Shown: positions 52,659-60,752 of the stretch, one piece after another
Position numbering within the stretch: the first letter of the stretch is position 1
How the letters are laid out: every line of letters starts with the position of its first letter
Source of the DNA: Paraherbaspirillum soli
Lineage (GTDB): Bacteria > Pseudomonadota > Gammaproteobacteria > Burkholderiales > Burkholderiaceae_D
DNA length: 64,000 nucleotides
NCBI RefSeq assembly: GCF_042654985.1
Contig: NZ_JBHSMT010000029.1
Span: 310,001 to 374,000, forward strand
Reading direction: 5' to 3'
Position numbers and translations under genes: made by a program
The notes under the pieces: model-generated
The model's input: only the letters and a program-made list of their open reading frames with translations
Database searches by the model: none
Told to the model about the DNA's origin: nothing

Positions 52659-52683
52659 ATAGGGCGGACCGGAGCCGCCCTAT
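52659..52683 (+). terminator. Hairpin after rho
   Basis: ATAGGGCGG and CCGCCCTAT form a 9-bp stem around ACCGGAG, 19 bp past the rho stop. No strong T-tract follows, so termination strength is uncertain. Confidence 0.6.
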
Positions 52684-52845
52684 GCAAACCACTGATTTCA
52701 TTCGTATTTTCTGGAAAACCACGGATTCCGCCGGAGTTTTATTGTATAATCCCCGGTTTTCCACCCCGGCAAGTGATCGACAATCGGGTCAAGAAGCAAG
52801 ACGACCGACGAAGTGGCGATTGGCTACCTACTTATTGAGGCAATA

Positions 52846-53115
52846 ATGAAAGACGGCATTCACCCAAATTATCGCGAAGTTTTGTTCCACGACGTTTCGA
52901 ACGACTTCAAATTCGTTACTCGCTCGACCATCCAAACCCGCGAAACCATTACCCACGAAGGTAAGGAATACCCGCTGGTGAAGATTGAAGTTTCGTCGGA
53001 ATCGCATCCGTTCTACACCGGCCAACACAAAATCGTCGACACCGCTGGCCGCGTCGACAAATTCCGTAAGAAATTCGGCACTGTCGGTTCCAAAACCGCC
53101 ATCGCGAATCAATAA
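52846..53115 (+). CDS. rpmE2: Ribosomal protein bL31 type B
   Basis: An 89-residue protein of the 50S subunit. MKDGIHPNYREVLFHDVSND and SSESHPFYTGQHKIVDTAGRVDKFRKKFG are typical of type B L31, which lacks the zinc-binding cysteines of type A and replaces it under zinc limitation. GAGG precedes ATG 52846; the longer frame is unsupported. A strong terminator follows. Confidence 0.96.
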   Translation: MKDGIHPNYREVLFHDVSNDFKFVTRSTIQTRETITHEGKEYPLVKIEVSSESHPFYTGQHKIVDTAGRVDKFRKKFGTVGSKTAIANQ

Positions 53116-53131
53116 TTCGGTCGCATCATGC

Positions 53132-53159
53132 AAAAAGGCAGCTACGGCTGCCTTTTTTA
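53132..53159 (+). terminator. Terminator after rpmE2
   Basis: AAAAAGGCAGC and GCTGCCTTTTT form the stem around TACG, with a T-tract. Confidence 0.93.
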
Positions 53160-53266
53160 TTTATCGGGAATTCTGCGCAATCCGCATTGGTGCTCGGCAA
53201 TAGCGCAGCACAGCGCTATGCGGCACAATACCTTCCTCTTCAAAATTTAGCCCGACACCCATCGTG

Positions 53267-54985
53267 ATGAAGCCCGTCCGTCTCCCCGCCTCCGCCACCA
53301 GCGCACTGCCACGCTGGGGTATATGGGCACTTGGCCTGCTCTATATCCTGCCAGGCCTGTTCGGACGCGATCCGTGGAAAAACGACGACGCCGCCAGCTT
53401 CGGCATCATGTGGACCATGGCGCACGGTGGCATCAGCGACTGGCTGGCGCCGCATATCGTCGGCTTGCCGATGCCGGGCGAAAGTCCGCTGACGTACTGG
53501 ATCGGCGCCCTCTGCATCAAACTGTTCGGTTGGCTGCTGGGCGATCCACTGGCGTCGCGGCTGTCCACCATCCTGATTTTTTTAGCCGGCTCGCTCTCGG
53601 TCTGGTACGCCACCTACCTGCTCGGCCGCCGCAGCGAAGCGCAACCGTTACGACTGGCATTTGGCGGCCAGCCGGAACCCAAGGATTTTGGCCGGACCCT
53701 GGCCGATGGCGCATTCCTGATTTATCTCGGCTGCCTGGGACTGCTGTCGCATAGCCACGAAACCTCGGCCAAAGGTTTGCAAATTTCGCTGGTCGCGGTT
53801 GCGCTCTATGTCGCGGTACGTTTGTTCGAGTCACGCAGCTTACGCAATGCGGCTCTGCTCGGCGTCACCCTCGGGCTGCTGATCCTGACCCGCGGTTGGG
53901 TGATCCCGCTGAGCTTGCTGCTGGGCCTGCTGATGCTGGCAATGCTGAGAGAAAAAATCGTCGCCGCACATTTGCTGCTGGTCGGTTTGCCGCTGACCGC
54001 CATCGTTGCTGGCGCCTGGTTTATCGCAAGTTATGCCTTGCTGCCCGACAGTGCGGCCCACTTCGCCGTGTGGGAGAAACTCAATCTGCGGCAACTGGGC
54101 TGGCCATCCTGGACGGCGCTAGCGTATTACTTCAAATACGGCATCTGGTTTGCCTGGCCGGCATGGCCGTTCGCCGGCTGGGCCGTGTATGCCTGGCGCC
54201 AGCAACGCACGGCGCTGCATATCGCACTGCCGCTGACATTCTTTATCAGCCTGACAGCCGCGATGTTATTGAACCGGCATCCCGAAGAAGGTATTTTGCT
54301 GCCGCTGCTGCCGGCGCTGGCGATTCTTGCCGCATTCGGCCTGCCGACCATGAAGCGCGGCGCCATCAATGCGGTGGACTGGTTCTCGGTGATGACCTTG
54401 AGCGCCTGCGCTGGCTTTATCTGGCTGGCCTGGATCGCCAAGGAAAGCGGCTGGCCGTCGCAAATAGCGAAGAATGTCTACCGGCTGGCGCCCGGCTTTA
54501 TGCCGGAGTTCAACTTGCTGGCCCTGGTCATCGCGTTGCTCGGCACCGTTTTCTGGGTGCTGCTGGTGCATTGGCGTTTGTCGCGCCGGCCGTCGGTGCT
54601 GTGGCGCGCTGTGGTGCTGTCGTCGGGCGGCGTGATTCTGTGCTGGCTGTTGCTGACGACGCTATGGCTGCCATGGATCAATTACAGTAAAAGTTATGCC
54701 GGCGTAGCCCTGCAAATCGATAAGAATCTCCCCACGGTCAAGCAATGCGTGGATACCAACGTCGGTCCGGCGCAACGCGCTTCGTTCGCTTATTTCGGCG
54801 GCATCCCGTTTGCCGAATTCGGCCAGCAACGCTGCGACTTCCTGCTGTATCAGGACAATGTCTCGGTCAAAACAGACGACGCAATCTGGCGCCAGTTCAA
54901 AGGCGACTGGAAGTTGCTGTGGACCGGGCGCCGGCCATCCGATCGTGACGAACGCTTCCGCCTGTATCAACGCACAGGTAAATAA
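53267..54985 (+). CDS. ArnT/PMT-like membrane glycosyltransferase
   Basis: A 572-residue inner-membrane protein with about 12 hydrophobic segments. GLFGRDPWKNDDAASFGIMW near the N-terminus carries the catalytic DPW/D-type motif of GT-C glycosyltransferases of the PMT/ArnT superfamily, and a soluble C-terminal domain follows. Relatives transfer sugars from a lipid carrier to lipid A or proteins. The substrate is not readable from sequence. GTG 53264 directly precedes ATG 53267; the latter is preferred. It is followed by a MATE gene. Confidence 0.82.
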   Translation: MKPVRLPASATSALPRWGIWALGLLYILPGLFGRDPWKNDDAASFGIMWTMAHGGISDWLAPHIVGLPMPGESPLTYWIGALCIKLFGWLLGDPLASRLSTILIFLAGSLSVWYATYLLGRRSEAQPLRLAFGGQPEPKDFGRTLADGAFLIYLGCLGLLSHSHETSAKGLQISLVAVALYVAVRLFESRSLRNAALLGVTLGLLILTRGWVIPLSLLLGLLMLAMLREKIVAAHLLLVGLPLTAIVAGAWFIASYALLPDSAAHFAVWEKLNLRQLGWPSWTALAYYFKYGIWFAWPAWPFAGWAVYAWRQQRTALHIALPLTFFISLTAAMLLNRHPEEGILLPLLPALAILAAFGLPTMKRGAINAVDWFSVMTLSACAGFIWLAWIAKESGWPSQIAKNVYRLAPGFMPEFNLLALVIALLGTVFWVLLVHWRLSRRPSVLWRAVVLSSGGVILCWLLLTTLWLPWINYSKSYAGVALQIDKNLPTVKQCVDTNVGPAQRASFAYFGGIPFAEFGQQRCDFLLYQDNVSVKTDDAIWRQFKGDWKLLWTGRRPSDRDERFRLYQRTGK

Positions 54986-55012
54986 TTCATTAAACAGATA
55001 AGCACCACTCTC

Positions 55013-56401
55013 TTGCCTCGATTAACGCCACGCCCCAACACACACTCGTACACGGTACGCATTGCCGCGCTGGCCTGGCCGATGCTGATCGGCCAGTTGG
55101 CGCTGATTGCCAACGGCGTCATCGACACCGCAATGACCTCGCGTTTTTCCGCCACCGACCTGGCCGCACTGGCGCTCGGCGGCGCGATTTACGTCAGCGT
55201 TTTTGTCGGACTGAGCGGCGTGTTGCAGGCACTGTCGCCGGTCATCGGCCAGCTGTTTGGCGCACAACGACTGAGCGACATCGGCTTTGAGGTCAAGCAA
55301 GGCACTTGGCTGGCCCTGATCCTGTCTGCGATCGGCAGCGTCATCCTGATGTTCCCGGCGCCGTTTCTGTCAGTCGCGCACGCCTCGCCGGAATTGACGG
55401 CCAAAGCCAGTTCATACCTGCGGATTCTGGCGCTGGCGCTGCCGGCGACGCTGGCATTTCGCGTCTACTCGGCATTGAACACCGCGATTGCCCGCCCCAA
55501 GATGGTGATGGCGATTCAAATCGTCGCGCTGCTGTTGAAACTGCCGCTGAATGCGCTGTTTATTTTCGGCGGACTTGGCTTGCCGGCATTCGGCGGTCCT
55601 GGCTGTGCGATCGCCACCAGCGTGATTGCCTGGCTGATGTTGTTGATCGGCGTTAGCATCCTGCGCTGGAATCCGTTTTACCAACAGTTCGGCCTGTTTC
55701 ATACCGGCTTCGTCAAACCGCGCTGGCAGGCGCAACGCGAGTTGCTGAAACTGGGCATCCCGATGGGCTTGAGTTACTTCATTGAAGTGACCGCCTTCAC
55801 TTTTATGGCGATTTTTATTGCGCGACTTGGCGAGACCGTGGTTTCCGGCCATCAGATCACCGCCAATTTCGGCACCGTGCTGTACATGCTTCCCTGGTCG
55901 ATCGCCAGCGCCACCGGCACGCTGGTGGCGCAAGCCATCGGCGCCCGCGACCTCGACCACGCACGCCGCATCGGCTTGGCCGGGATTCGCCTGGCGGCAC
56001 TTTCGTCCGCTACGCTCGGCCTGGCAATCTGGCTGGGACGCGAAGCCATCATCCGCGCCTACACGCCGAACGAAGCGATCATCACGGCGGCCCTGCCGCT
56101 GTTTCTGTTCATCGGGTTTTATCAATTATTCGATGCCATCCAGGTCACCACTGCCTATGTGCTGCGCGCTTATAAGGTCGCGGTCATCCCGACTGTGATC
56201 TACGCCGTGGCGCTGTGGGGAGTCGGCTTGGTCGGCGGCTACATCCTGGGACTCGACCCTTGCGGCATCAGTCCGCGAGCGCTGCACGGCGCCGCCGGTT
56301 TCTGGATGGGCAACAGCGCCAGCATTGCGCTGGTGGCCGTCAGCCTGATGTTTTATTTGCGTGTGGTGCAGCGGCAGGCACAACGGCAACTGACGGTATG
56401 A
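55013..56401 (+). CDS. MATE-family multidrug efflux protein
   Basis: A 462-residue, 12-helix cation-coupled exporter. Features are RIAALAWPMLIGQLALIANG, VIDTAMTSRFSATDLAALAL, VGLSGVLQALSPVIGQLFGA and the second-half repeat LKLGIPMGLSYFIEVTAFTF and VVSGHQITANFGTVLYMLPW. The assigned start is TTG 55013, with no convincing ribosome binding site; the next in-frame ATG would cut into helix 1, so the start remains uncertain. It follows the ArnT-like gene by 27 bp. Substrate unknown. Confidence 0.9.
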   Translation: MPRLTPRPNTHSYTVRIAALAWPMLIGQLALIANGVIDTAMTSRFSATDLAALALGGAIYVSVFVGLSGVLQALSPVIGQLFGAQRLSDIGFEVKQGTWLALILSAIGSVILMFPAPFLSVAHASPELTAKASSYLRILALALPATLAFRVYSALNTAIARPKMVMAIQIVALLLKLPLNALFIFGGLGLPAFGGPGCAIATSVIAWLMLLIGVSILRWNPFYQQFGLFHTGFVKPRWQAQRELLKLGIPMGLSYFIEVTAFTFMAIFIARLGETVVSGHQITANFGTVLYMLPWSIASATGTLVAQAIGARDLDHARRIGLAGIRLAALSSATLGLAIWLGREAIIRAYTPNEAIITAALPLFLFIGFYQLFDAIQVTTAYVLRAYKVAVIPTVIYAVALWGVGLVGGYILGLDPCGISPRALHGAAGFWMGNSASIALVAVSLMFYLRVVQRQAQRQLTV

Positions 56402-56484
56402 AATAGATTTGCGTGATTGTCCAAGCGCTGATTAGTAAAACTATTGATCGCGCCGAGAAAATCGGCCATAATAGCGGACGCGTT

Positions 56485-56571
56485 GCCGAGATGGCGGAAT
56501 AGGTAGACGCACGGGACTCAAAATCCCGCGCTGGAGACAGCGTGCCGGTTCGATTCCGGCTCTCGGCACCA
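56485..56571 (+). tRNA. tRNA-Leu (anticodon CAA)
   Basis: An 87-nt tRNA including encoded CCA. The acceptor stem pairs GCCGAGA with TCTCGGC. The D-arm is GGCGGAATAGGTAGACGC, the anticodon stem-loop GGGACTCAAAATCCC, with CAA at positions 34-36, reads UUG. There is a long variable arm (GCGCTGGAGACAGCGT) typical of type II tRNAs, and the T-arm is CCGGTTCGATTCCGG. Confidence 0.97.
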
Positions 56572-56671
56572 ACAGAGTTATAGATAAACGGCTTCCAGAA
56601 ATGGCGGCCGTTTTCTTTTGTGCGGCAATTTTTGCGCAGCTCGTCAAAGACAAGATCGGCATGCCTGAAAT

Positions 56672-56705
56672 AAAAAAAGACTGGATGAAACCCAGTCTTT
56701 TTTTA
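56672..56705. terminator. Bidirectional terminator between tRNA-Leu and the DUF2968 gene
   Basis: AAAAAAAGACTGG and CCCAGTCTTTTTTT form a stem around ATGAAA, with an A-tract on one side and a T-tract on the other, so it can terminate both the tRNA transcript and the convergent DUF2968 gene. Confidence 0.88.
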
Positions 56706-56748
56706 CTGAAGAAGGAAGCCGGAATCGGCGTCCCTTTATTTCCCCTTT

Positions 56749-57435
56749 TTATTTCAACCGCTTCTTGCCGCCAGCCGTCTTGGCATCGTCCAGCGTCAGC
56801 TGCTGCGCTTCCAGGGCCCGAATACGATCTTGCAATGCCGCCAGCTGGTTGTTCGCGGATTGCTGTTTGCCGCTCAATGCCTGCGCTTGCTGACGTGCCT
56901 GCTCCTGTTGTGCGCTGACGCTTTGCTCTTGTTGCTGCTGCACGGTCAAATCGTTTTGCAGCGCAAGCAAACGCGACTCCTGCTTGGCGATCAATTGTTC
57001 GGTGTAGTGCTTGTCGGCTTCCAGTTTGATGCGGCGAATATCGACTTCCGCCAGCTTTTCGGTCTGGCCGACAAAATTCTTGTAGGTCTGCTCGGCCTGC
57101 CCATCCGACATGGTTTTGACCACGCGCCAGAAATTCTTTTGCTGAAACAACGCCACGTAATAAGTGCGGCTATCAGGCTTGAACAGCAAGCTGGAACCGT
57201 AGTTGCCGTTATACGTGGTGCGCAGCTCGCTGACACCCTGACTTTGCATCAATTGCTGCAGCTCGCTGATGGTGCTGTTGGCGGTAGTCGCGGCATTGGC
57301 TGGCGCATTGAGCGCGGACACAGGGTTGCTTGCAGCAGGACTGGCGGCGGACTGCGCCAGCGCATTGACCGACAAGCCGGTCATGAACAATCCCAGCACC
57401 ACGCCGTGCGCAGCATTGCGTACATTCACTCTCAT
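56749..57435 (-). CDS. DUF2968-family exported coiled-coil protein
   Basis: A 228-residue periplasmic protein with a signal peptide ending VNALAQ. The conserved globular part is ISELQQLMQSQGVSELRTTY, YGSSLLFKPDSRTYYVALF and QQKNFWRVVKTM. A long Gln-rich coiled coil follows (VDIRRIKLEADKHYTEQLIA, then LLALQNDLTVQQQQEQSVSA). ATG 57435 is preferred since GAAGG lies 9 bp upstream; the ATG at 57444 abuts it. Function unknown. Confidence 0.82.
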   Translation of the reverse strand: MRVNVRNAAHGVVLGLFMTGLSVNALAQSAASPAASNPVSALNAPANAATTANSTISELQQLMQSQGVSELRTTYNGNYGSSLLFKPDSRTYYVALFQQKNFWRVVKTMSDGQAEQTYKNFVGQTEKLAEVDIRRIKLEADKHYTEQLIAKQESRLLALQNDLTVQQQQEQSVSAQQEQARQQAQALSGKQQSANNQLAALQDRIRALEAQQLTLDDAKTAGGKKRLK

Positions 57436-57587
57436 CCCCTGCATCCTTCACTGGTAATTTAATTTGTCTTACGAAACATTGGATTATAGTTAATTTTTCC
57501 CGGATTTCCGTAGTTGCTGAACATTGTTGTATGCAAATTCCGGACTTTGTTGCCGATTTTGTCTTTTATCCGACGCTCCCGGAGCCG

Positions 57588-57612
57588 GCGCAGTAGGTTT
57601 TTAGAGCTGCCC
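57588..57612. repeat. MITE end fragment
   Basis: GCGCAGTAGGTTTTTAGAGC followed by TGCCC matches the right end of MITE copies A and B (GCGCAGTAGGTTTTTAGAGG). The rest of the element is absent. It sits 41 bp before the 5'-nucleotidase start; a TATAAT at 57613-57618 directly follows and could serve as its -10 box. Confidence 0.6.
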
Positions 57613-57653
57613 TATAATGAGCGCTCTCCGCATAGACCTGAAAACCACCCACC

Positions 57654-58589
57654 ATGCCTGTTTCTCTTGATAATCTGCTGGTCGTCGGCATTTCATCCCG
57701 CGCACTATTCGACCTTGAAGCCGAGGAAGCGATTTTTCGCACACAGGGCCTGGAAGAATATCGCCGCCATCAGCTCGCCAACGAAAACCAGATCCTCAAA
57801 CCCGGAGCCGGTTTCGCCTTGGTCAAAGCGCTGCTGAAGCTGAACCACCTGACGCCAGGCAGGCGCTTCGTCGAGGTGGTCATCATGTCGCGCAATTCGA
57901 CCGAAACATCGCTGCGCATTTTCAACTCGATCAAGCACTACGAACTCGACATCACGCGCGCCGTGTTGTCCGGCGGCGCATTTCTGGCGCCGTACCTGCA
58001 GGCGTTCAATGTCAGCCTGTTTTTATCGCTGCATGAAGACGATGTGCAGGCGGCGATCAATTCCGGCACAGCGGCGGCCTTGCTATACCAAAAGCCGGGC
58101 GACACCGCGTGCGTCAAGGAAGAACTGGATCAGATCCGCATTGCTTTCGACGGCGACGCGGTGATTTTTTCGGATGAATCGGAACGTATTTTCCAGAGCG
58201 AGGGGATCGAAGCATTTGCCGACCACGAGCGCGTCAATGCCATGAAACCGTTGCCGGAAGGCCCGTTCGCACGGCTGCTGCGCGCATTGTCGTTCATTCA
58301 GAATAATTTTAAGAATGCCGACGGCCGCGCCGCACCGATCCGCACCGCGCTGGTCACCGCCCGCTCGTCGCCTGCGCATGAACGCGTGATACGCACGCTG
58401 CGCGCATGGAACGTGGCGATCGACGAAACCTTCTTCATGGGCGGTGTGGTCAAATCCGATGTGCTGGCCGCCTTCAGGCCGCATATGTTCTTCGACGATC
58501 AACCCGGCCATTGCGACCGTGCCGCCAGTCGCGTGCAAACCGGCCGGGTGCCTGTCAAGCAGATCGGTGAAGGGGATGAAAGCAATTGA
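57654..58589 (+). CDS. 5'-nucleotidase (cytosolic NT5C1-like family)
   Basis: A 311-residue HAD-like nucleotidase that should dephosphorylate nucleoside monophosphates. Motifs are VVGISSRALFDLEAEEAIF, VEVVIMSRNSTETSLRIFNS, the acidic AFDGDAVIFSDESERIF and MGGVVKSDVLAAFRPHMFFD near the C-terminus. The last 17 codons and the following ~150 bp are duplicated downstream (201-bp repeat). ATG 57654 has a modest ribosome binding site. Confidence 0.88.
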   Translation: MPVSLDNLLVVGISSRALFDLEAEEAIFRTQGLEEYRRHQLANENQILKPGAGFALVKALLKLNHLTPGRRFVEVVIMSRNSTETSLRIFNSIKHYELDITRAVLSGGAFLAPYLQAFNVSLFLSLHEDDVQAAINSGTAAALLYQKPGDTACVKEELDQIRIAFDGDAVIFSDESERIFQSEGIEAFADHERVNAMKPLPEGPFARLLRALSFIQNNFKNADGRAAPIRTALVTARSSPAHERVIRTLRAWNVAIDETFFMGGVVKSDVLAAFRPHMFFDDQPGHCDRAASRVQTGRVPVKQIGEGDESN

Positions 58590-58937
58590 TGCGTAGGTCG
58601 GAAAAGCGTAGCGCCTTCCGACATGGCGCATCTCATCATCTGGTCAAGCCCTTGGTTATTTGACGTTCGCTACGGCGGAAGGCGCTGCGCTTTTCCGCCC
58701 TACTCCAAGACGATGAAGTCTTCCACAACTTCTCATCAAACCGGCCGGGTGCCCGTCAAGCAGATCGGTGAAGGGGACGAAAGTAATTGATGCGTAGGTC
58801 GGAAAAGCGTAGCGCCTTCCGACATGGCGCATCTCATCATCTGGCCAAGCCCTTGGCTATTTGACGTTCGCTACGGCGGAAGGCGCTACGCTTTTCCGCC
58901 CTACTCCAGGACGATCAGGTCTTCCGCAACTTCTCAG
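58536..58937. repeat. 201-bp tandem duplication spanning two convergent gene ends
   Basis: Unit 1 is 58536-58736 and unit 2 58737-58937, about 94 per cent identical by eye. Each unit contains the terminal codons and stop of the 5'-nucleotidase (VQTGRVPVKQIGEGDESN region), two GGAAAAGCG-type hairpins, and ends at TTCTCA, which in unit 2 holds the stop codon of the convergent acyl-CoA ligase. Both genes stay intact; unit 2 carries an untranslated copy of the nucleotidase tail. Apart from this the 58590-58933 gap has no gene. Confidence 0.9.
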
Positions 58938-60586
58938 ACAGTCGGCAATGTGTAATCTTTAAACTGCTCTCGCAATTTGTTCTTCAACATTTTTCCGGTA
59001 GCGCCAAGCGGCAGGGACTCGACAAACACGACATCGTCCGGGGTCCACCACTTGGCGATTCTGCCTTCGTAAAATTTGAGCAGGTCTTCCCTGCAGACAT
59101 CCGCTCCCGGCTTTTTCACCACGACCAGCAACGGCCGCTCGTCCCACTTCGGATGACAGACGCCGATACAGGCGGCGATTTGCACCGCCGGATGTTCCAT
59201 TGCGATGTTTTCCAGAACGATGGTGCCGATCCACTCCCCGCCCGATTTGATCACGTCCTTGCTGCGATCGGTAATTTGCATGTAGCCGTCGGCATCGATG
59301 GTTGCCACGTCGCCGGTCGGGAACCAGCCATCCTGCAACACGTCGCCGCCTTCATTCTTGAAATAGGCGTCGACTATCCACTGCCCCTTGACCAGCAGGT
59401 TGCCGTAGGTGGCGCCATCCCACGGCAGCTCCCGGCCATCGTCGTCGACGATTTTCATATCGACGCCATAGATCGCATGCCCCTGCTTTTGCAATCGCAA
59501 TTCCTGCTCCTGGACCGATTGCGACAAATGCTTGGTCTGCAATGTGCCGGTGGTCCCTAGCGGCGACATTTCCGTCATGCCCCAGGCATGCACCACCTCG
59601 ATGCCGTATTGATTGCGCAGGGTTTTCATCATCGCCGGCGGGCATGCGGCGCCGCCGATGATGGTGCGCTTGAAGGTTGAAAACTTCAGATTATTTTGTG
59701 CCAGATACGTCAGCAATCCGAGCCAGACAGTCGGCACGCCGGCGGAGAAAGTGACTTGTTCCTGTTCGAATAATTCGTACAGTGATTTGCCATCCAGCGC
59801 GGCTCCGGGAAACACCATTTTGGCGCCCGTCAGCAGTACCGAATACGGCAAGCCCCAGGCGTTGACATGGAACATCGGCACCACCGGCAGCACGGTATCG
59901 CGTCCCGAGACATTCAGCGAGTCCGGCATGGCCGACGCATACGAATGCAGCACGGTCGAACGATGCGAGTACAACACCCCTTTGGGATTGCCGGTGGTGC
60001 CCGAGGTGTAGCACAAGCTGGAAGCCGAATTCTCGTCAAAGATCGGCCACGCATAGTCATCGGAACTGGCGTCGATCAACTCTTCGTAGCACAGCAGCGT
60101 GGGCAGCTTGCTGTCTGACGGCAGCTGGCCGCGATCGCATAGCATGATGTAGCCCTTGACGCTCTTGAGCTGGGCTGCCGCCGCTTCGACGATAGGCAGG
60201 AAGCAGGCATCGAACAACAGGTACTGGTCTTCCGCATGGTTGGCGATGTAGGCGATCAGGTCGGGATGCAAACGCGGATTGATCGTATGCAGCACAGCGC
60301 CGGAGCCGGACACCGCGTAATACGCTTCCAGGTGGCGGTAGCCGTTCCAGGCCAGCGTCGCAATCCGGTCGCCCATCTTGACGCCGAGTGCGGCCAGCGC
60401 ATTGGCCAGCTGGCGCGTGCGGCGATGGCAATCGCGGTAGGTATAGCGGTGGAGGTCGCCTTCGAGACGGCGCGAGACGATTTCGTTGTTGCCGAAATGG
60501 CGGTCGGCGTGCTGAATAATGCTGGAGATGAGCAGCGGCTGGCTCATCATTTGTCCCATCAATGGGCTCTTCGGATACTCTGACAT
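58934..60586 (-). CDS. Medium/long-chain acyl-CoA ligase (AlkK/DmdB-like)
   Basis: A 550-residue AMP-forming acid:CoA ligase. Motifs are SSLCYTSGTTGNPKGVLYSH, HVNAWGLPYSVLLTGAKMVF, VVHAWGMTEMSPLGTTGTL and PTGDVATIDADGYMQITDRS. The hinge KDVIKSGGEWIGTIVLENIA and the C-terminal lysine in GATGKMLKNKLREQF follow. The GEWISxxxLE hinge is typical of this ligase branch, which activates medium-chain or related acids. No beta-oxidation genes are adjacent. Ribosome binding AGGAG precedes the ATG. Confidence 0.92.
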   Translation of the reverse strand: MSEYPKSPLMGQMMSQPLLISSIIQHADRHFGNNEIVSRRLEGDLHRYTYRDCHRRTRQLANALAALGVKMGDRIATLAWNGYRHLEAYYAVSGSGAVLHTINPRLHPDLIAYIANHAEDQYLLFDACFLPIVEAAAAQLKSVKGYIMLCDRGQLPSDSKLPTLLCYEELIDASSDDYAWPIFDENSASSLCYTSGTTGNPKGVLYSHRSTVLHSYASAMPDSLNVSGRDTVLPVVPMFHVNAWGLPYSVLLTGAKMVFPGAALDGKSLYELFEQEQVTFSAGVPTVWLGLLTYLAQNNLKFSTFKRTIIGGAACPPAMMKTLRNQYGIEVVHAWGMTEMSPLGTTGTLQTKHLSQSVQEQELRLQKQGHAIYGVDMKIVDDDGRELPWDGATYGNLLVKGQWIVDAYFKNEGGDVLQDGWFPTGDVATIDADGYMQITDRSKDVIKSGGEWIGTIVLENIAMEHPAVQIAACIGVCHPKWDERPLLVVVKKPGADVCREDLLKFYEGRIAKWWTPDDVVFVESLPLGATGKMLKNKLREQFKDYTLPTV

Positions 60587-60669
60587 CGCTTCTCCTGGTG
60601 TTGTAACGTTTTCGGTCGTGAACCACGCATTTACGAACTGCCAGCGGAGATATTAATCTCAAAAGCAAA

Positions 60670-60719
60670 CGGGCCCGGTTTTCCTCCGCAGATTGCTTTG
60701 CGAAGAAAAACCGGGCCCG
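60670..60719 (-). terminator. Long hairpin after maeB (CGGGCCCGG arms)
   Basis: Arms of 21 bases: CGGGCCCGGTTTTCCTCCGC on the left against GCGAAGAAAAACCGGGCCCG on the right, with two mismatches and an 8-base loop. It lies 34-83 bp past the maeB stop; on the - strand TTTGCTTTTG follows. It probably terminates maeB ahead of the acyl-CoA ligase. Confidence 0.7.
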
Positions 60720-60736
60720 CCTAAATCACGTTCCTT

Positions 60737-60752
60737 GGTTTTTAGAGCGGCC
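60737..60752. repeat. MITE end fragment next to the maeB stop
   Basis: GGTTTTTAGAGCGGCC matches the terminal 16 bp of the MITE family (GGTTTTTAGAGGTGGC in copy B) and abuts the maeB stop codon at 60753. No other part of the element remains, so this may be a decayed copy or chance. Confidence 0.4.
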
